Below the pieces are notes generated by a model, which worked only from the letters and a program-made list of their open reading frames with translations, was not told the origin of the DNA and did not search any database. A stretch of 64,000 nucleotides of DNA from Monosporascus cannonballus (Eukaryota; Ascomycota; Sordariomycetes; Xylariales). The stretch covers positions 1 to 64,000 of the forward strand of contig QJNS01000002.1 of NCBI GenBank assembly GCA_004154925.1. The letters run 5' to 3'. The position numbers and the translations under genes were made by a program. Below, piece after piece: positions 12,101-25,008 of the stretch; the stretch's first letter is position 1, and each line of letters opens with the position of its first letter.

Positions 12101-15100
12101 TAAAGATTAAAAGAGATAAAAATATTTTAAAAGCTAATACGACGAATTTAAGAAAAAAAACTCGAAAAATAAGATTTTAAAAATTTTAATTCGATATCGT
12201 AAATTAAAAGCTGTAATTTAAAAGAATAATTTGCTAATAACCGTAATAAATTATAATCGAATCGCATAATATAAAATGTCGTTAATTGTTTTTAATTAAA
12301 AAGATATATTATACATTTATTATAGCAAATAATTAATCTAGATTAAAATGAGTTAATATTCCGTATAAAATTTAATAAATTAAAAATTAATAAAAATAAC
12401 GAATTTAATAAGTAAATAATATATTAATAAGTTTAATTAATATTATATAAATATTTATAGTTATTGCGTTTTATAACCGTAATATCGTATCGAAACCGGA
12501 CGTATTTTTTATTATTAATTTTAATTAAAATTAATAAAATTTCGTTTTTTATTTTTTAACCTAATATTACGATTATTTTTTAATTTGCTATTAGTATTAT
12601 TATTTAATAAATACCGTTTAGTCTTAATGCGGGATTCCTTAATTTCGATACGGATTATTATTTTGATTTTTTTTCCGATATATTATTTATAATATTGGGC
12701 TACGGACTATTACGTTTTGTTATTATTAGTAATTCTGGTAACGATATAAAAACAAACTAATTATATAAATATAAGTACGGTAATAAAAGTAAAGCTAAAA
12801 GGTTAAAAATATTTAAGCATAATAGGTTTTATATCGATATTATAAATAAAAAGAATAAAGCAGGTTTTTAATTAAGATTATTTAATATATCGCGAATTAT
12901 GCGTATAAATATAAGCGTTATTATAATTAAAATTACGATTTTAAATTATAAAGACATTTAAATTATTAAGCTTATCGTTAAACAGTTAGTTATTAATTTA
13001 AACCGAATAATTATATATAATATGTTTTAATTAGGGGGAAATATAATTTAAAATAAATTTATAATTTTTTTCAATATCTGTTAAATTTATAATATAATAA
13101 TAATCCGTACTGTATATAAATTGTTTGGCTATTTAGGAATATAACGCCGTTATTTCCAATTAAACGAATTCCGCCGTTTGCAAAAAATTATTTATGTTTT
13201 TTGTAAAATCGAAAATATAATTTTTTCGTATATTATATATAATGCAAAAAATAAACGGGTTTTTAAGAAATTTTAATATTATTATTTATTGAAATCGGGA
13301 ACCGCCTTAATTAATTCGATTATATTTCAAATTAAATGTAAACATTTAATTTCGTTTAATTTATTGAGAAATTTATTAAGTAAAAACTATTTAAATTTAA
13401 TAAGAATAAATATTTATTTTGCTTTTTTATTATCAAACGGAAACGATTATATAAAAATAATTCGTTCGTTCGTCGTTTATATTAAAATTTTATTATTTCT
13501 AGAATAACCGTTTGTACCGAACCGGCTTTTAATTATTTTTATATAAATATTTTCGAATTTAAAGGTTCCGATACATAAAAAAAATTTAACGTATCTATTT
13601 TATAATAATATCTAGCTAAAATTAAGTTATTATAATTTTTTAATATAAGAACTTTCTTTTTTTAAATATATTAAAATTATGTTACAAATATATTTGTTAT
13701 TAAATAATACGTATTATTAAGGTTTTATTTTTATGTTATTTCGAAAATTTAAAAAGAATGTTTTAATTAGTTAAAAATTAAGATTAAAATTTGATAATTA
13801 TTTCGTTTTAATCGGGATTATTTATAACAAATTATATATCGTCCTTTTTATTATTTAAATTCGTTACGTTATTTTTTATTATAACTTTTATATTTTTATA
13901 AATAATACGGTTTTTAATTTACCGGGCTTAAATCTTTTTTGTTATTTTAATTTTTTTAAATAAATAATTCGGTTTTATATTTATTAAACGTTTAATACAA
14001 TATAAATAATATTACTTATTTATAATGAATTATATTTAATCGTTTATAATTATAAATCTTTAATTAAATTGTTATTATTAATCCTTAATCCCAACCTTTA
14101 CGATATATTTTAATATATTATTTGATTAATATTTGAAATGTTTATATTTAATTTAAAAACGATAATAAATAAAATAATACGGATAAAATTATTTAATTGA
14201 TTTAAATTATTATATATATATATATATAATTTCCGTAAAATATTTTAAAATTATAAAATTGAATAACTTTTTTTATAACTTTTAATAAATATCTTAAATT
14301 TATCATAATTTTAATTAAGTAAATATAAATATTTATAATTTTCGCTTTATTATTAATATAAATAATAATTTTAATAATAAGACGCAAATGATTAAATTAA
14401 ATGAAATAAATATTATTTAATAATTTAAACATATTAATTATTAAAGATTTTAAATTTTTTAATTCGAATATTAATTTTTAAGTATAAAAAAATAATAATA
14501 TTAATTTCGGAATAATTAATATTAAAATATTAAGTTTTTGCTTTATAACTATATTGAACTAAATTGTCGATTTAATAAATACCGTTATATTTCGTAATTT
14601 TCTTTTTAATAATCTTATTAATAATTATTATATAAATAAATTAATATATATAAATAAAGTAATAAAATGTAAATTACGGGTATTAATATATTTAATTTAA
14701 AAATAAACTTTAATATAATAATTTAAAATTAATTATTTAATATTTTTTAAAAAAATTAAAATTAATATAATTATATTATTCGATAATTATATAATTAAAT
14801 ATTATTTAGTTAAAGTTTTTAATATTTACAGATATTAAAATAAAAATAAAATATAAACTTTTTAATATCATAATTTATTATTTCTTATTAAATTCATTAA
14901 TTATATAACTAAACTAATAATTATGTTACTTATTTTTAAAAAAATTAAATAGTTAAGGATTTTCCGAAATTTATTTTAATAATAAAAAAATATTAAGTTT
15001 TTTAAAAACCAAATTATATTTTATATTAATTAAAATTTTTTATAAAATATAACATTATTTATAAAATATAATATTTAATATAAAACGAATAAATTAATAA

Positions 15101-15640
15101 TATAAAGTTTTCGTAAAGTTATCGGTCGTATACATAACGTTAATATATAAGTTAATTATATTTATATCGGTAAAAAACCGGTAAATATATTAAATAAAAA
15201 TAAATATTTCGTTTTAAAAAATTAAATATTTAAAAATTTAAAATATTTATTTTAAATTTTCGAATATATTATTTATACTTAATTAATTTAAAAAAATATT
15301 TTTTAAAATTTAATACGGACGATTTTAAATTTTATATAGTATTATTTTAATTTATAAGGTTATATTATTATTATATTAACTTAAAAGATATAGAACATTA
15401 TAATATATATTAATCGAAATTTTAAGTTATTTTTTATTATAATAATTTTTAGTTTGCATTAATTAAAATTATTATTATATTAAAAAATAAAGGTTTTAAT
15501 TTTATATTAAATTATATAAATCAAATTATTAAAAATTTTATAGTTAATATATATTATTAAAATTAATTGTAATAATTTTTATAAATTTATATAAAAATAC
15601 CAAATAAAACAAAAAAATCTTAACTTATTACTAAGCCTTA
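12101..15640. other. unclassified RIP-degraded AT-rich relic
   Basis: About 3.5 kb of extremely AT-rich sequence continues island A beyond the Gypsy LTR. Remaining C and G bases lie largely in CG dinucleotides, as expected if CpA and similar contexts were mutated. The longest readable frame is 72 codons (13289-13507) and matches nothing I recognise. I see no LTR pair, chromovirus motif or terminal inverted repeat. A short TA run lies at about 14212-14227. It is probably one or more older transposons decayed past recognition. Confidence 0.6.
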
Positions 15641-17895
15641 TCTTGGTGGTTTTGTTATTTTTATGAATATTATTTTTAAAGGAATTTAGCTAATATATTG
15701 GACCTCTGAAAGATATTTCTTGATTAAAAGCTATAGCTGTAACTACGACTGCTGCGCCGCAGGCGCAGCCACAACCTCCAAAATGGGTTCTGATCACGAT
15801 GAGGCAACATTTACACTTATTTTTAATTCAGCATTTACGGTTATCATTTTAATGTGCCTTGGCGATGTATCACAACGCCTAACGCATTGCAGGGCGCAAC
15901 CGGAACGAATATGGCATCCTTGGTACGTGGCAGTGGATTGAAAGCGCAGTGAATTGAGGCTGGTAGTATTGTTAGTTGAAGGTTGGTGGGCTGGTGCAAC
16001 ATATGGGACACTGCAGAAATAGAAAATCTCGGACATTTTGTGTGTATTCATCAAGTTAACTTTCTCATAATACTGTATTACCGGACACGAGTTCACATAC
16101 ATACGGATGCACTGACTATAAAGCATTATGCTCTATCTTAATCGGCTGTTTTTTTTCCACAAACTGTTTTCTTAACTTAGCAGGTCTACAATTAGAGATC
16201 GTAAAAGATAGCCACGTTCATATGGGCGTCTTCCATTGCGACCAAGTACTTTGTAACAAGACCAACTATGCTTACTTCATCGTCTATCAAATCAGTGCCT
16301 AGGCTAGGTCTCATAATGACAAGTTCCGCTATTCTTTACACAGGTACTGTCTATCATGCGCTCTTTGGTTAACGTTGCCGAGGTGGTTGAGACCAATCCT
16401 ACATAAGCCCATATATGCATGGAATACAACGTCACCTCCCGCCCCTCAAGCCCGATGATAGCCGACAACAACGCTAGAATGCCAACGAACCAGATTTGGA
16501 GACCGCTGCAGCGATCAGAGAGGCGCGAGGCCTGCAGTTCTAGTTACTATCAATTGCTTCTCTGGTTGCCATTAAAGATTCTAGTGGGTATAAACGAGGT
16601 TAAATGATACGGCATGTGTTTCAGTTCTCTCTGTCCTTAGACAACAGGCACCACCGCAAGACATTGGACCGAAACCGGAAACTATGCGCATGTGTCGAAC
16701 CATGGCCACAAGCCCCGCATTGGCTCAGGATACGAGAATCTACCTACTGCCCCACGAGTCCGTTGGGACCTGCAGCGGTGAACTAAGTAGTTACTAGGTA
16801 AGTATGTACCCGTAGGAAGCACTAACGTAGGTGTCAGCTGTAGGGCGTGAGATCCTTGCTTTCGGCTTCCGGGCAGACCTTATAGGTAGGAGAGGGACGC
16901 TTAATATTCTCTCTTCCATCGTTGTCCACTGTCAGTTCTTCTGGTTACCTCGGAGCTCTCTCAACTTTACTGTTTCTTGCCAACTGAAACTACATTCCCC
17001 CAGACGTACACGTTGCCTACCTTCATGAGTGCCTCATGGTATCGACTAAATAGAAACTAGGGAGAATCAGTGAGGGAAGGATACGGTTACTGGTATTTCC
17101 AAAGGCGAGACACCCGCATTCCATTCTTGAGGTTATCAACAGCTTCACTTTCGAACCGCGCTAAAGGCAAAACAACATTCAAGGTTAGAGACACAATCTT
17201 GGATCTTTGGACCTTAAGTGCCTTCTCAGTGGCCCGAATATCTTACAAGTCGAGTCTGCACACTTGCAGACAGGACGACCTTAAAGGCTGGTAGCGCTTC
17301 GTTACTCCGAAGCAACCCCCGCCTTCGGATTTCCCCGCAGATCCAGTTTACGCCTCCAACAGCTCCGCCAAGCTATAGCCACCGGCTATACTTGATAAGG
17401 ATGTTTCCACGGGCTTTGAAGACTCCACTCGCTCCACCCCCGCTTCGCCGCGGGGGAGACATTCGCCTGCTCTCTTATCACTGCCGTCGGGCATCGAGAC
17501 TGCCGGGATTCGTGGACCAAAAGGTAATTCCGCCCGTCTTATCCGACAGCGCAACTTGTAATGCGCCCTGCAGGTCCTACGGAGGAGAGGCTGCCCGCCC
17601 AGTCCACCAGGGCCAGGCTAATGATGGGCGCACGGCGGGCGACTTGGCAAGCGGCCTGCTGCGCATTCGTCACGCCTCCAATCCGGCTCTGCTTAAAGGT
17701 GCCACCGTCGCTTGCCAAACGAGGAGATGCTCAACCTTCGCTACACGGACATGCAGCTCCACCACGCGAAGAGCTCCTATAGCTGCTAGTCAACGTGCGG
17801 CGCGTTCCTTGCAGGTTGCTAAGACTAGGCAAGTCGTTGCTGTAGACTCATCAGACAGAAATCAGAGTCGCAATTTCTCGTCGTCCAAATCAGAT
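15641..17895. other. intergenic and upstream region of the ThDP enzyme gene
   Basis: The GC content returns to normal at about 15640. No gene is supported up to 17895. A perfect 8-bp hairpin with a 3-nt loop (GCTGCGCC, GCA, GGCGCAGC) lies at 15751-15769. The stretch 17330-17890 is GC-rich and, in the frame of the downstream gene, free of stops from 17218. I treat it as leader or promoter rather than coding because the conserved enzyme fold starts only at 17896. Confidence 0.45.
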
Positions 17896-19833
17896 ATGTA
17901 TACGGCCTCGTTTGCTTTCTTCGAAGCGATATGGGAGGCAGGCATCACGCATTGCTTCGTGAACCTGGGGTCTGACCACCCTAGCATCATCGAGGCGATG
18001 GTGAAAGGGCAACGGGAAAATAGAGACAAATTCCCCCGCATCATCACATGTCCCAACGAGGTAAGCTTAAATGATATGGGTTCCATGACGCTTTATTCTA
18101 GGCACGATAACCGTTGAGCTGACGAGCGCCTAGATGGTTGCTATGTCCATGGCCGACGGATATGCACGTCTCACCGGGAAACCGCAGTGCGTGATCGTCC
18201 ATGTTGACGTCGGGACGCAAGGTCTGGGCGCAGCCGTCCATAACTCGAGTACAGGGCGTGCGCCAGTCCTCGTGTTCGCAGGACTAAGCCCCTTCACCCT
18301 GGAGGGCGAGATGCGGGGCTCGCGAACGGAGTACATCCACTGGATCCAGGATGTACCGGACCAGAAGCAGATAATCGGCCAGTACTGCAGGTATTCGGCC
18401 GAGATCAAGACGGGCAAGAACATCAAGCAGATGGTGAACCGGGCATTGCAGTTCGCGACCAGCGACCCCCGAGGGCCGGTGCAATTGGTGGGGGCGCGAG
18501 AGGTCATGGAGGAGGAGATCACGCCCTATTCGCTCGAACAGGAGGACTGGGACCCCGTCGAGCTGGGCGGACTTACGCCGAAGGCCACGAAGCAGATTGC
18601 CGAGGCGCTGGCCGGTGCCGAGAATCCGCTGCTCATCACGGGATACGCCGGGCGGAATCAGAAGATACCCGGCGCCCTGGTGGAGCTGGCGAATACTGTC
18701 AAGGGGCTGCGCGTGCTGGACATGGGCGGCAGCGACATGTGCTTCCCAGCTTCGCATCCGGCGTGGCTCGGTCTGCGGTTCGGCATCGAGCCCTTCATCG
18801 AGAAGGCTGACGTCATCGTTGTCGTCGATTGCGACGTCCCCTGGATTCCTACGCACAACAAACCCCGGAAGGACGCGAAGATCTTCCACATCGACGTCGA
18901 CCCGCTGAAGCAGATGATGCCGCTGTTCTATGTCCCGGCGCGCCATCGGTACCGAGCGGACCCGCTCGTCTCTGTCGAGCAGATCACGGCCGAAGTTAGC
19001 GGATTGACGTCGAAACTTGATGCAGCAGTCACAGATAAGCGGTGGGAGGCGTTGAAGGCCTCGCACAAGGATCTACTGGACTCGATTGCGTCGAAGACCA
19101 ACCCTGCAGAAGACGGCACATTTGGCACGGGACACCTGTGCAGGACATTACGCACCCTCTGCCCGCAAGACACGATCTGGGCTATCGAGGCGGTCACCAA
19201 CACCGTCTTCGTGCACGATAACCTGCAGCCCGAACTGCCCGGCTCGTGGATCAATTGCGGTGGGGGAGGCCTTGGATGGTCCGGCGGCGGCGCACTAGGC
19301 ATCAAGCTTGCGACGGATGCGGAGAACGGCGGGAAGGGCAAGTTCGTCGTCCAGATCGTGGGAGACGGCTCGTTCCTCTTCTCGGTGCCGGGCAGCGTGT
19401 ACTGGATCGCCAAGAGGTACGGGATCCCGGTGTTGACGATCGTCTTGAACAACAAAGGTGAGTTCATCCAGACTGCTTTGCCTAGACAATCTTCTACCGT
19501 AATCCTCCACTATCCATCTAGTGGTCTCTCGACCAAGGAAAGACCGCAAGCTGACTCGGGATGATTAACGTAGGCTGGAACGCACCGAGGAGGTCGATGC
19601 TCCTCGTCCACCCCGACGGCCTGGGCTCCAAGGCCACCAACGAGGAGATCAACATCTCGTTTGACCCGGCGCCGGACTACGCGGGCATCGCCAAGGCTGC
19701 CGCCGGAGGAGACCTGTTCGCCGCGCGGGTCGAGAAGGCCGATCAGCTGGAAGACACCATCAGGCAGGCCATCGAGGCGGTCCAGGGCGGACAGAGTGCC
19801 GTGCTGGACTGTAAGGTCACGCTAGGCTGCTAA
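17896..19833 (+). CDS. thiamine-diphosphate-dependent enzyme, acetolactate synthase-like
   Basis: Three exons give a 582-residue protein: 17896-18060, 18134-19457 and 19574-19833. The introns are 73 bp (GTAAGC...CCTAG) and 116 bp (GTGAGT...CGTAG). The order is an N-terminal pyrimidine-binding domain (about 1-170), a central domain (about 190-330) and a C-terminal pyrophosphate-binding domain (about 395-560). Glu55 in PNEMVAMSMADGYA is the expected cofactor-activating Glu. The ThDP/Mg motif reads GDGS at 465-468, followed by Asn-Asn at 494-495. The family carries out decarboxylation or ligation of 2-oxo acids; the substrate cannot be read from the sequence. No mitochondrial presequence is seen, which argues against the biosynthetic acetolactate synthase. 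The frame is open upstream to 17218, but that extension looks unlike the family. Benzoylformate-decarboxylase-like or 2-hydroxyacyl-CoA-lyase-like activity are alternatives. Confidence 0.88.
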
Positions 19834-22558
19834 GTAGTCTTACCGGTGCTTCTTGAGCTGAATGGAGATCGTGAATCGAACTTTTTGAGTTTGAAAGAAA
19901 GGCACCGTGCAACCTCTGGGGGGGCCGCAGTTTGGATATATCGTATATAGCTAGCTAGCTAGACTAGACATCGTTTATATATAACCTTGAATCCTTTCTT
20001 CTCGTCATAGCCAAAACGCGGCCCCCCCCCGGGCCTTGACTGATTTGACAGTGTATGTTTCTCTTCGCCTCTGCTTTAACCCCGGGAAGCGCTCTCTTAA
20101 CTTCGTGGCTTTTGTTGATCGCATTTGATCTTCATCACCTCCATTTCGATCCACAGACCTGTTAACTGGTTTGGCAATGGGCTCTTCCGAACACTTCCGG
20201 CAGTCGTGGAGCCCTACGTCTTCTAAAGGACTACGAATGCAAAAACATGTTCGTGCGAATGTTAACAAAATTAGGCCCTGATGCACCCACGGCTTTCCCG
20301 TAGTGGCCAGTATTGTTAGTGACCATTCACGTAACCCCCGGTTGTAGATTCATCTCCACAAGACAGTGGTCGAGAGGCCACTTACACCCACGTACGGCGT
20401 ATCATCGTTATCAAGCCAAGGCATGATGGGTTGGGAAGCATCCACTCCGCTGGGGGACATTCGCCTTAGTTTTTCATCGAGCGGCTATCGCATCCATCTT
20501 GATACATGCATCATGAGGCGTACTTGGCATGCCGGCTGGGCCCTGGTGCCGCGATTACAGAACAAGGACAGCCACAGTATGCCCATGCAAGTTCATTGTC
20601 TTGCGATGCAGAATGATCATCAGCATGCAGAACCTGGGCGTTGGTATCACCTATGACATATAGACCCGAATTGGCCAATCTCGCTTTCCCCCTCTTCCCC
20701 ATTGAAGGACCTCGCTGCGTAAGAGGCGAGAAAGAATACTACGGTATCTCTGTCCTTTTTCTGCTCTTTCGGCAGTTATTATCTCGCTAAAGATACATCT
20801 TGCAGCTTTATTACTTGCTACCCTTCATTTGCCATCTGTAGGTACTATTTTACCCCGCATCCAATTGATCAACTGGAATTGGGGGGAGCTTGCTGCCTCC
20901 CTAAACGCTTTACCCGGGATTCCATTGCCCAAACGCGAGGAAACGGGATAGTGACCCGGAAGTGTCACTATCCCTAACTTCGTTTGTATGTAGTGGATGC
21001 GTTCCCTTTCCCCGACAGGAACGAAAAAAAAAGGGAGTGGTTTACTCGGTCCCAAAGGCTTTGAGATCTGCATTCATCAACCCCCCCCTCCCCTCCTCCC
21101 CCCCTTTTTTTTTCATTTATCTGGCAGATGCACCTGCAAACACCGTGGGCTGGTCGGCTGGTCGGCTGGTCTGGACCGCCAAGTTGCCACATGCAACCTC
21201 GACCTCGCCGTACCCGAATATTTCGGCCATCTCCACTCCTTTTTTCCTCATCCTCCTTCTTATCTGGGCGGGATACCCTGATCGCGTATAACATTACGCT
21301 TTGTATTTCAATTGCGCTTGCAATTGCATTCCTCATCCTCGTTACCTTTATGCGTGGGGGGCGATCTGGCTCGAGACCTACGAGACCGAGGCGGGTTTTA
21401 TGGGTCCGCATTTCCCCGCCATAGTGACCTCGTCCAAGCCGGGCTATTTTCGTATTCGTTTGCCTACTTGCCGAAAGCTTAGAGGAATCCTGTTGATCAC
21501 GAGCCTCGCACATTGCATAAGGCGGCGGCGCTTATTTGATGCCCGAAGCTCCAGTACAGAGTCAGCAGTGCAGTAACAAGGCTGGGCTTGGGAAAAAAGG
21601 ACCAAGACCAGGACCCTTCGGGCGTTAGTCCAACCCCACCATGACCTGCCCTCCTCATTCACATGAAGTATACACACGTGAATGAAGCCCCTTCACGATC
21701 TCCCCCAAGTCCAAACAAAGACATATACCTACCTATGTACCCTCCTCCACGGAGGCCTCGGCTTGACCGCTCAAACCAATCAGAATTCTGGTCTGTGTCT
21801 CTATATTGCCTGAAGTGGACATTCCCATTTATCGGTACCTAATGCAAGGGCCGGATCCATGGACATATGCTCTCACAAGACCCTTACCCGGGCCACTCTA
21901 CTAACTATCTATGTTAGATTGCAGAGCACTAGCACCATCGCCCGGGGCTTGACGGGGGCAGTTTTTTATTAGGGACGTTCTTCATCCCGCGCTCTGTGTC
22001 GCCAGCTCTGAATTTGGGGAAAGCTCTTGCTCTCTCGTCAGGGCATTGCTGCTCTCCCGGTACAACATACTATACCGACGATAAACGAAGGACTCGCATA
22101 CCATGGTCACGTAGTACCTGCCTCAACGGATACCGTCTGGTCAGATCAGTCGTACCAGTTGAGGTGCTCCCCACGCTGCGCCCAGTCGCACAATTGTACC
22201 ACCAGTCGTACCATCCCACGGCCCACCCCATACTTTGTTCGCCCTACAGTAGCCGTCAGAGAGGGATAGGGGAGAGCGCGCTTCGCTTGCCTGCCCGCGG
22301 AACAGCCAAAGAGAGCGAGACCATGTGCGTTGCTGATAACGTACCAAGATCTTGTCCAGGTGAGCGCTATTGGACTCGACAACGTTGAGTCCGCACGCGC
22401 CTCCTAGCAACAGACCTCTGTAACGACGGCCTCCTCCGGCGGCTAGAGATTCGCGCTCAACCGGGCCTTACCACCTCCGCTAATACATCGCCCTAGCCCT
22501 TCGACCATAGAGATTCACCAAGGGTAGTAGCTACGGGAGAATTCGAGGAAGAAACAAC
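19834..22558. other. intergenic region between ThDP enzyme and cyclin genes
   Basis: No supported gene in about 2.7 kb. It includes a run of GCTA repeats near 19950-19965, a long pyrimidine tract at 21081-21113 and a short tandem of CGGCTGGT at about 21150-21170. Overlapping short frames of 70-180 codons at 20960-21520 on both strands arise from these low-complexity stretches and look like chance. The last few hundred bases are probably the promoter and leader of the cyclin gene. Confidence 0.5.
21081..21113 (+). repeat. polypyrimidine (C/T) tract
   Basis: An uninterrupted stretch of C and T, C-rich first and then a run of T. It is low-complexity DNA of the sort common in fungal intergenic regions and could adopt unusual structure. 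It has no coding meaning. Confidence 0.8.
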
Positions 22559-23725
22559 ATGGCCGGCGACAACAACGTCCAATATCAAGATGGGGAGGCA
22601 GCCCAGAAGACTGGCCAGGACCGGCAACAGGAACATGTTGCCACCCCAAACACACCGCCGCCGCCGCCCGTCCCGTCTATGGACCCAGGTCTCATTAACC
22701 AGGCTCGCACCCCGCCCCCTCTCCACGCCGCAGCTCCGACCCCGTCGTCCCAAGATCTCTTCAAGATTCCCCCGATCACCGCCCTCAAGCTACTCAGCTC
22801 CGGTATCGAGGCCCTCGTGAGCGTCACAGGCGACATCCCGCCCACGCCCCCGCCCGCGAACCCCATGTTCCCCCACATGAGCGGCATGCAACGCGAGAAA
22901 GCTGACATCGTGAGGAGCCATTCGGAGAAGAGCCTTACGAGGCTACGCGAACAGGCCGAGGCCGCGGAAAAGCAGAAGGCGCAAGAAGGGGGAGGACGGG
23001 GGTCTTACTTCGATAGCATACAGTCTCCAACACTGCGGCCACCGATCGAATCGCAGTCGTCAGCGGCTTCTTCGTCGTGCTCGTCCAGTATGCAACAACC
23101 GATCGATGGCGTCCGCCTGCGGGATACGTCCACCCCGCCGTCGACCATGTCCTCTTCGGCCGCACTAAAGCCCTACATCATTATCGGCGCCGACTCGCAG
23201 CCGCTCAACCTGCAGCACAGCGCCATCACGCGCAAGTTCTTCAGCAAGGCGCCGCCGCCCATCAGCGTCGAGGAGTACCTGCTGCGCATCCACCGGTTCT
23301 GCCCCATGAGCACGGCCGTCTACCTGGCGGCCTCGTACTACATCTTCCGGCTGGCTGTCGAGGAGCGCGCGATCCCCGTGACGCGCCGTAACTGCCACCG
23401 CCTACTGCTGGCCGGCCTGCGCGTCGCCATGAAGGCCCTAGAGGACCTCAGCTACCCGCACAAGAAGATCGCGCGCGTCGGCGGCGTCAGCGAGGCGGAG
23501 CTCGCCCGCCTCGAGATCAGCTTCTGCTTCCTCACGGGCTTCGAGCTCGTCGTCGGAGAGGAGGCCCTGAGGAGGCATTGGGAGGTCCTAAAGAGCGGCG
23601 AGGGGTTTGGGGGGAGCGCTGCGGCTGGTGCGCATATGCCGCAGCTAGATGGCGTTCCGAATTTGAGGTTTGAAAGCCGGCGGAAGAAGGGTCAGATTGG
23701 GGGCCCGGAAGGGGGCGGGACGTAA
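22559..23725 (+). CDS. Pho80-like cyclin (Pho85-type CDK partner)
   Basis: A single-exon gene of 388 residues. The N-terminal 200 residues are Pro/Ser-rich and probably disordered. They contain a proline run at 33-37 and two more ordered blocks, DLFKIPPITALKLLSSGIEA (66-85) and a charged helix around 106-142. The cyclin domain (PF08613 type) spans about 222-335, with recognisable stretches KAPPPISVEEYLLRIHRF, FCPMSTAVYLAASYYI and ARLEISFCFLTGFELVV. Family members bind and activate the Pho85 kinase in phosphate, glycogen and nutrient signalling. The closest type is the Pho80/Pcl6/Pcl7 group, but the exact orthologue is not settled. The start at 22559 (ACAACATGG) is well placed and the C-terminal tail after 335 is Gly-rich. 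No intron is needed to read through the cyclin box. Confidence 0.9.
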   Translation: MAGDNNVQYQDGEAAQKTGQDRQQEHVATPNTPPPPPVPSMDPGLINQARTPPPLHAAAPTPSSQDLFKIPPITALKLLSSGIEALVSVTGDIPPTPPPANPMFPHMSGMQREKADIVRSHSEKSLTRLREQAEAAEKQKAQEGGGRGSYFDSIQSPTLRPPIESQSSAASSSCSSSMQQPIDGVRLRDTSTPPSTMSSSAALKPYIIIGADSQPLNLQHSAITRKFFSKAPPPISVEEYLLRIHRFCPMSTAVYLAASYYIFRLAVEERAIPVTRRNCHRLLLAGLRVAMKALEDLSYPHKKIARVGGVSEAELARLEISFCFLTGFELVVGEEALRRHWEVLKSGEGFGGSAAAGAHMPQLDGVPNLRFESRRKKGQIGGPEGGGT

Positions 23726-24640
23726 GACGTTTGGCCGAGGGGTTTGGTTTCCTCAACCAATAATTCGCAGTTCTAGTGGGGATTTCGACAAACGGTATGA
23801 GATCCTTTTGGTAACGGCGCCACCATTGCCGTCCCGCTGACTTTTATCGTTGATACCGGGGTTGGGGCTCTTGCAGACCGAGCGCACACGCATACGGAAG
23901 CACCGTTAGGCGATACGATGCTGTATTTCTACTATGTATCTATATATACGGACGGATACCACGGACTAGCTTGTGGAGGGAATGTACTGTACATATTTGC
24001 GCGACACGTGTATATATCCCATTTGACTCTTATTACCCGATACGATTCTCGTGCAGAGCGGGATCTCCACCAAAAGAGAGGATTTTGCTACCCGCAGCAA
24101 GTGAAGCCCTATGAGGTCATGGCCGGTCCTTTTCATAGTGGTGTGCGTAAACTTTGTCTAGGTGAGATGGTAATGGTGAGATCGAGGCGCGTGTGTGGGA
24201 CTAGTAGGTATATAGGGTTGTTGTGATTGTGAGATGTGTCTGTGCAGGAATAGGAGAGACATCCAAGCCCGCGCGGTGGAGGAACGGCCTACTTCCGCGC
24301 CCCGATATAGCCTCCAGCGAACGACTAGCTCCGGCACTCGCCCCGACCGACCGACGTCCACAGGCCCACGCACCATCGAAGTACCAGCTGCCAACTCACG
24401 TAAATAGACACACCACGCGATAGTATAGGATATGGCATACCAATCTCTCTGGTCTGGTCAACGAGTCGACACGCACCGGCCAACTTAAAGCTGCTCCACG
24501 CGGCTCCTCCTGCAGCCACCGCCGCCGCCGCCGAAGCTGAAGAGAACGAGTTTTGTAAACTCGGCCCGGATAGCGGGACGGGAATGCGGTGAGGACTTGA
24601 GTTGGGTCGTCACGGAGAGTTAGTCGTAACAGGGGGGGAT

Positions 24641-24641
<1 letters not shown>

Positions 24642-24673
<32 letters not shown>

Positions 24674-24674
24674 C
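24642..24674 (+). repeat. CAGG tetranucleotide microsatellite, about 8 units
   Basis: Eight consecutive CAGG units in intergenic sequence. The array is perfect over its length and is probably polymorphic between strains. Confidence 0.95.
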
Positions 24675-25008
24675 ATCGAGAATAGGAGGGCGTCCACACG
24701 GCTTTTCGGTCATGAAAACAAGCAACCAGCTGGGAGGGGGCCATTCACAGCAGCTCTGTGTCCCAGGACCCGCTGGTGGTGTTGTCGCGTCGGGAGCCGT
24801 GTCGATGCGGAGGAGCAACAGCCGATTCCAGCCCGCTTAAAGCGGCCTGAGAACCTTCATCTCCTGACGCGCGTTCATTGAAGCATTGGATGATGTATGG
24901 CGCTCCTCGAGTATAAATATCTACGGTGTCGGCTGGGTGTGCAGGCGCAGCTTCCTGGCTGTCTGTTGACTTGACGGCCGGGCCTGGATCTCCCGGCTCG
25001 TCAAGGCG

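Noticed and set aside
14202..14387. 61-codon minus-strand frame
   Set aside because: Ile/Tyr/Asn-rich translation of AT microsatellite and RIP-degraded DNA.
16374..16402. tRNA-like 5' segment (GCCGAGGTGGTTGAGAC)
   Set aside because: Resembles a Leu/Ser tRNA D-arm, but no matching acceptor stem, anticodon arm or T-arm follows.
18284..19066. 260-codon minus-strand frame opposite the ThDP enzyme
   Set aside because: Shadow of the conserved plus-strand coding exon caused by GC-rich third positions.
20974..21513. 179-codon minus-strand frame through the pyrimidine tract
   Set aside because: Arises from GA-rich low-complexity sequence read as Lys/Arg/Gly; not a plausible protein.
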